Program-made: the position numbers and the translations under genes
Part shown: in pieces, positions 1-5,210 of the stretch
Numbering within the stretch: the stretch's first letter is position 1
How the letters are laid out: each line of letters opens with the position of its first letter
NCBI GenBank assembly: GCA_007119305.1
Contig: SKPY01000509.1
Coordinates: 1 to 5,984 of the forward strand
From: Nitriliruptorales bacterium
Lineage (GTDB): Bacteria; Actinomycetota; Nitriliruptoria; Euzebyales; Egibacteraceae
Length of the DNA: 5,984 nucleotides
Direction: 5' to 3'
Notes under the pieces: generated by a model
What the model was told of the DNA's origin: nothing
The model's input: the letters and a program-made list of their open reading frames with translations, nothing else
Database searches by the model: none

Positions 1-821
1 AGCACCGCGATGTCGGATGTGCGCAGCAACTCGTCGACATCATCGCGGGAGCCCAGGAACTCGACCATCCCCTCCTGTCGCCACCGCTCGAGTTGCGACC
101 AGGGCACCGAGGTCGGATTACCGGCGTCGGGTTCTCCGGCGATGTGTACCCGGGCCCGAACGTCGCGTCGACGCAACTCGCGCGCCGCCGCGACGAGGTC
201 GGCCACGCCCTTGTCGTGCAGGAGCCGCGCTGCCATCAGGACCACGGGCTCGTCCTCGTCCCCGCCGTCCTCGCCCGGCCGGAACCGCGTGGTGTCCACC
301 CCTTCTGGCAACAGCGCCGAGCGCTCTCGCGGGGCGACGCGGAGTCCACGGAGGACGTCGAGGTCGTGTGCATTCAGAGCGAAGGTCCAGGTCCGCTCCT
401 GGTGGCCTGCCCAACGGAGCAGCGGGAGCAGCACGCGACGAAGTCGCCGGCCACGGTCGCTGAAGACATACCCCAGGCCGCTGAAGACGTTCAGCACGGC
501 CGGCACGGCCGCGAGTCGGGCCGCCACCGACCCGTACAGCACCGGCTTGAGGGTGAAGTGCTGCACGGCGCACGGCTGCTCGCGGCGGTAGATCGCCGCC
601 AGCCGGCGCACCGCCGCGGCCTCACGGTGGGGCAGGCCACCGAGCCGGTCGACGTCCCAGCGCACCCAGCGGAAGCCCTCGCGCCGCAGGGTCTGCACGG
701 AGTCTCCCGGCGGCGAGACCAGCACGACCTCGGCGCCGTGGGCTCGCAGGGCACGGGCGATCGGCAGCCGGAAATGCGCCAGCACCCAGTCCCAGTGCGC
801 GACCAACAGCACCTTGGGCAC
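1..821 (-). CDS. GT4 glycosyltransferase, PglA-like, C-terminus cut by window edge
   Basis: Predicted cytoplasmic retaining glycosyltransferase (GT-B fold, GT4) moving a sugar, by family analogy often an N-acetylhexosamine, from a nucleotide donor to a lipid-linked acceptor. 273 complete residues are visible. The N-terminal acceptor half has the KPVLYGSVAARLA segment (about residues 92-104) followed by a GLGYVF stretch (115-120), the signature of the PglA-type subgroup. The donor half begins near residue 192 with ARLLHDKG (R199 and K204 are the usual phosphate-contacting residues) and a GEPDAGNP segment (229-236). The E-x7-E motif expected further on lies beyond position 1, so the gene is partial and not necessarily broken. 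The GTG start is well fixed: an in-frame TAA lies six codons upstream, and AGGA at 832-835 is a modest ribosome binding site with 10-base spacing. It is divergent from the GT2 gene at 895. Family assignment is firm; the exact sugar is inference. Confidence 0.92.
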   Translation of the reverse strand, partial: MPKVLLVAHWDWVLAHFRLPIARALRAHGAEVVLVSPPGDSVQTLRREGFRWVRWDVDRLGGLPHREAAAVRRLAAIYRREQPCAVQHFTLKPVLYGSVAARLAAVPAVLNVFSGLGYVFSDRGRRLRRVLLPLLRWAGHQERTWTFALNAHDLDVLRGLRVAPRERSALLPEGVDTTRFRPGEDGGDEDEPVVLMAARLLHDKGVADLVAAARELRRRDVRARVHIAGEPDAGNPTSVPWSQLERWRQEGMVEFLGSRDDVDELLRTSDIAV

Positions 822-852
822 GAGCCCCCAATCCTGTTACACGAGGGCGCTG

Positions 853-858
853 ACCCTA
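853..858 (-). promoter_or_regulatory. Candidate -10 element for the minus GT4 gene
   Basis: Read on the minus strand this is TAGGGT, matching the actinobacterial TANNNT -10 form. Transcription would begin near 846 and leave a leader of about 25 bases containing AGGATTGGGGG before the GTG at 821. No convincing -35 hexamer is visible, and short matches of this kind occur by chance. Confidence 0.35.
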
Positions 859-881
859 CACGCGACGGCGGTGGCCGGCGC

Positions 882-887
882 TAGCCT
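882..887 (+). promoter_or_regulatory. Candidate -10 element for a leaderless GT2 transcript
   Basis: TAGCCT matches the TANNNT -10 form and ends 7 bases before the GTG at 895, so transcription would begin at or within a base or two of the start codon. No ribosome binding site is visible in front of this GTG, which agrees with leaderless translation, common in actinobacteria. No clear -35 is seen. It lies back to back with the candidate -10 at 853-858. Confidence 0.5.
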
Positions 888-894
888 CGCTGCC

Positions 895-1848
895 GTGCAC
901 GCCCTCCCCGACCCACACGACGACCGGCCCCCGGGGGCGGCGCGGCCGCCCAGCATCGGGGTGTGCCTGCCCGCCCGCGACGCGGCCGCCACGATCGGGC
1001 GCGCCCTGGCCTCCGTGCACGACCAGCGGGTCCCGGCGCAGCAGGTCGTTGTCATCGATGACGGCTCCACCGACGACACGGCCGAGCGGGCGGCCGCGTG
1101 GGGCGCCGAGGTGGCGACCACCGCGCCACGCGGCGTCGCAGCGGCGCGCAACGCCGGGCTGTGTCGGCTTCGGACCGACTACGTCGCCTTCCTCGACGCC
1201 GACGACGCCTGGCCCGAGGACTACCTCGCCACCGTCCGCTCCCACCTGCTGGCCACGAGCCCGCAGCTCCTGCTCGCCGGGCGCCACGAGGTCGACGAGC
1301 AGCACCGGCTCCAGCGCCGACGGCGCGTGCCCTCGCGGCCCCCGACCCTCTTCGACGTGCTCTGTCGCGGGGCCGTCACGACCAGCGGCGTCGTCGCCGA
1401 CCGCCTCGCCGTCGAGCAGGTCGGCGGCTTCGACGAGCAGCTGCCGTTCGCCGAGGACACCGACCTGTGGGTCCGGCTCCTGCAGGCCGGGGCCACGGTG
1501 GACGTCGCGGCGACGTGGTGCTGGTACACGGTCCGGCAGCGGCCGGAGTCCGCGGAGCACCTCCGGTACGCGGAGTGGTCGCGCCGACGCGTGCTGGACA
1601 AGCTCGCCGGAACGGGCACGGTGGACGACCGCAAGCTGGCGCGGATCGCCGCGTGGCGCACGGTCAGCCTCGGCCTGCGGTACCTGCGGGCGGGTCGGCG
1701 CCGCGACGCTCTGCGGTGTGCCTTCGCGGGGTGGCGGTGCCCCGCCGCCGCGGGCCTGGCCACGCTGGCGCTGCTGCCCGGCTCCATCCATGAGCTGGTG
1801 GCCCGCACCCGCCACGCGGCGCACCAGCGCGGCCCGGTCTCCCCGTGA
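895..1848 (+). CDS. GT2 family glycosyltransferase
   Basis: Predicted cytoplasmic GT-A fold glycosyltransferase, 317 residues, adding one sugar from a nucleotide donor to a growing glycan. The domain starts at about residue 20 (SIGVCLPARD). It shows the nucleotide-binding VIDDGSTDDT (53-62), AAARNAGL (82-89), the metal-binding DxD region FLDADDAW (99-106) and the C-terminal VGGFDEQLPFAEDTDLW stretch (176-192), where the ED pair is the likely catalytic-base/acceptor region. No membrane segment is seen. GTG 895 is preferred because it leaves a short 19-residue lead before the first strand and sits 7 bases after a TAGCCT element. In-frame alternatives (TTG 814, GTG 871) would add an alanine-rich tail, and TTG 814 would also overlap the opposing gene. 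It is the first gene of a three-gene run; its stop overlaps the next start. Donor and acceptor are unknown. Confidence 0.92.
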   Translation: MHALPDPHDDRPPGAARPPSIGVCLPARDAAATIGRALASVHDQRVPAQQVVVIDDGSTDDTAERAAAWGAEVATTAPRGVAAARNAGLCRLRTDYVAFLDADDAWPEDYLATVRSHLLATSPQLLLAGRHEVDEQHRLQRRRRVPSRPPTLFDVLCRGAVTTSGVVADRLAVEQVGGFDEQLPFAEDTDLWVRLLQAGATVDVAATWCWYTVRQRPESAEHLRYAEWSRRRVLDKLAGTGTVDDRKLARIAAWRTVSLGLRYLRAGRRRDALRCAFAGWRCPAAAGLATLALLPGSIHELVARTRHAAHQRGPVSP

Positions 1849-3014
1849 GCGTCGTTGGCCGCGAGCCGCTGCGGGTGGTCCACGTCATCACCGACACCAC
1901 GGTCGGTGGCGCCCAGATGGTGCTTTGGCGCCTGCTCGCCGGCACGGACCGCGCTCGCATCGAGCCGAGCGTGATCGCCCTGGGGATGCCGGGCCCGCTC
2001 GCCCGCCGGATCGAGGACCTCGGGATCGAGGTCGAGTGCCTGGGGCTGCGGGGCCTGGGTGACCTGCCGCGGGGGCTCGCCGTGCTCCGGCGCCGGCTGC
2101 GTGCGCAGCGCCCCGCCGTCGTGCAGACCTGGATGTACCACGCGGACTTCCTCGGCGGGCTCGCCGCACGACTGGCCGGCACCGGTCCCGTCGCCTGGAA
2201 CGTCCGCAGCGCCCGGCTGGCCCCGGGGGCCCACGCGCGCGCCACGCGGCTGCTCGCCCGGGTCAACGCCGCGCTGTCCCACGTCCTGCCGGCCGCGGTC
2301 GTCTGCCTCGGCGAGGCCGCCCGGGACTGGCACGGTCGGATCGGCTACCGCCGTCGCCGACTCGTGGTCATCGACAACGGCTGGGTGGCGACCGAGCCGG
2401 ACCCGCGAGCCCGCCAGAGGCTGCGTGAGGAACTCGAGGTGGGCGCCGACGAGGTGCTGATCGCGCGGGTGTGCCGGTTCGACCCGCAGAAGGACCTTCC
2501 GGGATTCCTCCGAGCGGTCGGGCGCGTCCTTCGTCGCCACGATGCGCACGTCGTGATGTGCGGCACCGGGATCACCTGGGACAACGCCGCGCTGGCCACC
2601 TGGATCCACCGGACCGGCGTCGCCTCCCGCATCCACCTGCTGGGAGAGCGGCAGGACGTGGCCTCGGTGTACGCCGCCGCGGACGTGGTGTGCTCGTCCT
2701 CGATCGCCGGTGAGGCGGTGCCCAACACCATCGGAGAGGCGATGGCGCACGGCGTGCCCGTGGTGACCACCGACGACGGCGACTGCGCGCGGATGGTCGA
2801 CGACACCGGCCTGGTGGTCCCCCCGGGCGATGACCGCCGGCTCGCGGACGCGCTGGCGCAGGTGATCGCCATGGCGCCCGACGCCCGCCTGCGGCTGGGC
2901 CGGCGGGCGCAGGATCGCATCCGCGAGCACTTCGCGCTCGGCGCGATGATCGAGCGCTACACCCGACTCCACGCACGCCTCGCCGACGAGGCTCGCGGTC
3001 CCCGCCGGCGGTGA
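1845..3014 (+). CDS. GT4 family glycosyltransferase
   Basis: Predicted retaining GT-B glycosyltransferase of 389 residues, a usual length for GT4. The N-terminal acceptor half has the glycine-rich loop TVGGAQMVL (19-27) and QTWMYHADFLGGLAAR (94-109), a pattern seen in GT4 enzymes of O-antigen and capsule loci. The donor half starts near residue 203 with RFDPQKD (R210 and K215 as likely phosphate contacts), then GERQDV (266-271) and the E-x7-E motif E290-AVPNTIG-E298, followed by GVPVVTTDDGDCARMV. No signal peptide or membrane segment is seen. The GTG start shares four bases (GTGA) with the stop of the GT2 gene and has no ribosome binding site of its own, so translational coupling is likely. 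It is a distinct enzyme from the following GT4 gene and not a recent duplicate: motif regions match, but the rest of the two sequences differs. Sugar specificity cannot be read. Confidence 0.92.
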   Translation: MSVVGREPLRVVHVITDTTVGGAQMVLWRLLAGTDRARIEPSVIALGMPGPLARRIEDLGIEVECLGLRGLGDLPRGLAVLRRRLRAQRPAVVQTWMYHADFLGGLAARLAGTGPVAWNVRSARLAPGAHARATRLLARVNAALSHVLPAAVVCLGEAARDWHGRIGYRRRRLVVIDNGWVATEPDPRARQRLREELEVGADEVLIARVCRFDPQKDLPGFLRAVGRVLRRHDAHVVMCGTGITWDNAALATWIHRTGVASRIHLLGERQDVASVYAAADVVCSSSIAGEAVPNTIGEAMAHGVPVVTTDDGDCARMVDDTGLVVPPGDDRRLADALAQVIAMAPDARLRLGRRAQDRIREHFALGAMIERYTRLHARLADEARGPRRR

Positions 3015-3020
3015 CCGGCG

Positions 3021-4136
3021 ATGACGTCCCACAGCACGTCCCGGCCGGTCTGCCTGCTCGTCCCGCTGCTCGACGGCGGCGGCGGGATCGAGCGCGCCAC
3101 CTTCCGGCTGGCCGAGGGGCTCGTGCGCGCCGGTCAACCCGTCGACCTCGTGCTCTTCGACCGCGACGATCCTCCGGGGCTGGCGGTGCCCCCCGGCGTC
3201 ACGCGCCTGCACGTGGGTGCCCGACGGACCATGGAGGCGGTGCCGTGGCTCGTGCGCTATCTGCGCCGCCGGCGTCCGCGTGCCCTGGTGGGGGCCATGC
3301 CGCTGGCCAACCTCGTGGCGCTCGTGTCGGCTCGCCTGGCCCGCAGCCGCACGCACGTCGTCGTCACCGAGCACAACGACCTGCACTCCATGTGGGGGCA
3401 GGCGGCGAGCCGCAAGGAGCGCGTGCTGCTGCGCCTCGTCGGTGCGCTGTACCCGCGAGCCGACGCCGTCGTCGCCGTGTCGCACGGGCTCGGAGACCGG
3501 CTGGCCGCCCTGACGAGGCTGCCGCGGTCGGCGGTCGCGGTGATCCACGACCCCGTGGTCACCCCCGACTTCCACGATCGGGCCGCACGCCCTGCCGCCC
3601 ACCCCTGGCTGGACGAGGATCGGCCGGTGGTCGTCTCCGTGGGCAGGCTGGCTCCGCAGAAGGGCCATGACGTCCTCATCGACGCCTTCGCGCGGGTCCG
3701 GCGACATCGCGACGCGCGGCTGATCATCGTCGGGGAGGGCGGGCAGCGGCAGGCGCTGCAGCGCCGCGTCGACCATCTCGGCCTCACCGACGACGTCCAC
3801 CTCGCCGGCTACCTCGCCGATCCGCTCCCGCTGGTGGCCCGTGCCTCGGTGTTCGCCCTGGCGTCGCGATACGAGGGACTCGGCAACGCCCTGATCGAGG
3901 CGCTCGCGCTCGGCCGGCCGATCGTGGCGGCCGACTGCCCGTGCGGCCCCGCGGAGATCCTCGCCGACGGCCGCTACGGCGACCTCGTCCCCGTCGGGGC
4001 CGTCCGGGAGCTGGCCGAGGCGCTGCTGGCCCGTCTCGAGCGCGGCGGGGACCCGGCGCCGGAGCACGCCTGGACGCGCTTCCGCTCCGAGGTGGTCGCC
4101 GACGCCTACCTCGACCTGCTGGACACGTTGGGCTGA
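3021..4136 (+). CDS. GT4 family glycosyltransferase
   Basis: Predicted retaining GT-B glycosyltransferase, 371 residues. It has the N-terminal glycine loop LLDGGGGIERATF (16-28), a VVTEHND segment (114-120), SVGRLAPQKG (206-215, with R209 and K214 as likely donor-phosphate contacts), GEGGQRQAL (238-246) and the complete E-x7-E motif E285-GLGNALI-E293. This is followed by ADCPCGPAEIL (304-314) and YGDLVPVG, a combination typical of GT4 enzymes building exopolysaccharide, O-antigen or glycoprotein glycans. The ATG is the first possible start, because the TGA of the preceding gene closes the same frame six bases before it; GGTGA at 3010-3014 may act as a weak ribosome binding site. It is the last gene of the GT2-GT4-GT4 run and ends 28 bases before the convergent GT2 gene. 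Its acceptor is probably the product of one of the neighbouring enzymes, which is inference. Confidence 0.93.
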   Translation: MTSHSTSRPVCLLVPLLDGGGGIERATFRLAEGLVRAGQPVDLVLFDRDDPPGLAVPPGVTRLHVGARRTMEAVPWLVRYLRRRRPRALVGAMPLANLVALVSARLARSRTHVVVTEHNDLHSMWGQAASRKERVLLRLVGALYPRADAVVAVSHGLGDRLAALTRLPRSAVAVIHDPVVTPDFHDRAARPAAHPWLDEDRPVVVSVGRLAPQKGHDVLIDAFARVRRHRDARLIIVGEGGQRQALQRRVDHLGLTDDVHLAGYLADPLPLVARASVFALASRYEGLGNALIEALALGRPIVAADCPCGPAEILADGRYGDLVPVGAVRELAEALLARLERGGDPAPEHAWTRFRSEVVADAYLDLLDTLG

Positions 4137-4153
4137 CGCCCGTGCACGTCAGC
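4132..4153. terminator. Small stem-loop between convergent genes, possible terminator
   Basis: GCTGACG (4132-4138) and CGTCAGC (4147-4153) form a perfect 7-base-pair stem with an 8-base loop, starting at the last codon of the GT4 gene. An alternative 5-pair stem, GCACG/CGTGC at 4144-4157, competes with it. There is no T-run on either side, so it is not a classical intrinsic terminator, although high-GC actinobacteria often lack the T-run. A chance inverted repeat is possible. Confidence 0.35.
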
Positions 4154-4164
4154 GTGCGGAGCCA

Positions 4165-5127
4165 TCAGGCCGGCTCGAGCTCCTCGTCCGACTGGTGGCG
4201 CCGGAGCCTCCCGTAGCCGCGCAGCGCCGCGGCGATCAGCGGCCGGGCCGGGATCGCCACGTCGTAGGCCAGCTTGGCGAGGAAGTCCTCCTGCGCCACC
4301 CACCGTGGCAGGTAGCCGTAGCAGCGCCAGCGCTGGGAGGAGGTCAGCGGGGCACGACGGATCGCGGCCAGGATCGCGGCCAGGTGCGCGAGGTACGGGA
4401 AGTTCCAGACCCGGCCCGCCCGCTCCGGCCGCCAGATGCGCACGGCATGGTGCGGGCCGCCGCGCGCCCGGGAAGCGCGCCGGGCGTGCTCGCGTCGCAG
4501 GAACAGCGGCTGGTCGATCTCCGCGAAGCGCCCCCGCAGCGCCACCTCGGCCAGCAGGGTGCGGTCGCCACCGTGATGGTGGCCGAAGCCGGCGGTCCGC
4601 TCGAGCACGGCACGGCGCATCACCCCGAACAGCGGATACATCTTGTTGCGGTTGTCCAGCACGTCACGGAAGCGACGGACCGGGTCGGCGTCGCTCAGCG
4701 CCGGTCGAGGTGGCCATATCCGGCCCCGACGGTCCTGCTCGTCGATGTCGACCGCACGCGCGTAGGCGCACACCACGCCGGGGTCCGCGTCGAGCGCCTC
4801 GACGCACCGGCGCACGAGGTCGGGCTCGCAGACGTCGTCGTGCGAGGCCCACTTGAACAGTTCGCCCCGGGCGAGCCGCACCGCGCGGTTGTGGTTGCGG
4901 GACACGCCGAGATCGCGGGGGTTGACCAGGTAGCGGACGCGGTCGTCGCGCGCGGCGGCCGCCGCGGCGATGCGCGGCGTGTCGTCGCTGGAGCCGTTGT
5001 CCAGCACCAGCACCTCGAGATCCCCGAAGCTCTGGGCCAGCAGCGAGTCGAGGGCCTCGGCCAGGAATGCGCCGCCGTCGCGCACCGGCAGCCCGATGGT
5101 CACCCTCGGCGCCGGCGAAGACGTCAC
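4165..5127 (-). CDS. GT2 family glycosyltransferase
   Basis: Predicted cytoplasmic GT-A glycosyltransferase, 320 residues. The domain begins almost at the start, VTIGLPVRDGG (9-19), with VLDNGSSDDT (41-50), LGVSRNHNRAV (73-83) and the metal-binding site in the form KWASHDD (92-98). The second half has YPLFGVMRRAVLERT (164-178), GGDRTLLAEVALRG (186-199) and PLFLRREH (207-214), marking a different GT2 subgroup from the gene at 895. The C-terminal 100 residues are basic and partly hydrophobic without a clear membrane helix. GTG 5127 is chosen because GAAAGG lies 7 bases upstream (5135-5140), while the longer open frame to 5439 would run into the sulfotransferase gene. It is convergent with the GT4 gene and divergent from the sulfotransferase, sharing an 83-base promoter gap with the latter. 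Substrate is unknown. Confidence 0.93.
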   Translation of the reverse strand: MTSSPAPRVTIGLPVRDGGAFLAEALDSLLAQSFGDLEVLVLDNGSSDDTPRIAAAAAARDDRVRYLVNPRDLGVSRNHNRAVRLARGELFKWASHDDVCEPDLVRRCVEALDADPGVVCAYARAVDIDEQDRRGRIWPPRPALSDADPVRRFRDVLDNRNKMYPLFGVMRRAVLERTAGFGHHHGGDRTLLAEVALRGRFAEIDQPLFLRREHARRASRARGGPHHAVRIWRPERAGRVWNFPYLAHLAAILAAIRRAPLTSSQRWRCYGYLPRWVAQEDFLAKLAYDVAIPARPLIAAALRGYGRLRRHQSDEELEPA

Positions 5128-5134
5128 GCGGTGG

Positions 5135-5140
5135 CCTTTC
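5135..5140 (-). promoter_or_regulatory. Ribosome binding site fixing the GTG start at 5127
   Basis: On the minus strand this reads GAAAGG, complementary to the 16S rRNA 3' end, with 7-base spacing to the GTG. It is the clearest ribosome binding site in the window and selects this start over longer in-frame alternatives. Confidence 0.7.
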
Positions 5141-5161
5141 GAGGCTGGACGGCGGTCGAGC

Positions 5162-5167
5162 AGCCTA
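5162..5167 (-). promoter_or_regulatory. Candidate -10 element for the minus GT2 gene
   Basis: Read on the minus strand this is TAGGCT (TANNNT form). Transcription would begin near 5155, giving a leader of about 28 bases that includes the GAAAGG site. No good -35 is seen. One arm of an inverted repeat (AGGCTG 5142-5147, CAGCCT 5161-5166) overlaps it. Confidence 0.4.
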
Positions 5168-5196
5168 CTGCGCGGCAGGTCCTCATCCGCAGCGAC

Positions 5197-5202
5197 TAGC
5201 GT
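5197..5202 (+). promoter_or_regulatory. Candidate -10 element for the sulfotransferase gene
   Basis: TAGCGT matches the TANNNT -10 form and ends 8 bases before the ATG at 5211, so the message would be leaderless or have a leader of only one or two bases. No ribosome binding site precedes this ATG. It lies back to back with the candidate at 5162-5167, 29 bases apart. Confidence 0.5.
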
Positions 5203-5210
5203 GGCTCCCG

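Noticed and set aside
1..821. The first gene as a truncated pseudogene lacking the E-x7-E motif.
   Set aside because: The frame is intact to the window edge; the missing motif would fall just beyond position 1.
93..884. A 263-codon plus-strand open frame opposite the first glycosyltransferase.
   Set aside because: It is antisense to a gene with clear GT4 motifs and has no domain signature; it is explained by GC-driven open frames.
814..894. Starting the plus GT2 gene at TTG 814 or GTG 871.
   Set aside because: TTG 814 overlaps the start of the opposing gene; both would add an alanine-rich tail not part of the GT2 fold, and GTG 895 lies at the usual leaderless distance from TAGCCT.
1221..4067. 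A 948-codon open frame on the minus strand across the three plus-strand glycosyltransferase genes.
   Set aside because: It is antisense to three genes with clear motifs; its product is low in complexity (Arg, Gly, His, Asp, Val rich) with no recognisable domain. Strong third-position G/C bias keeps such shadow frames open.
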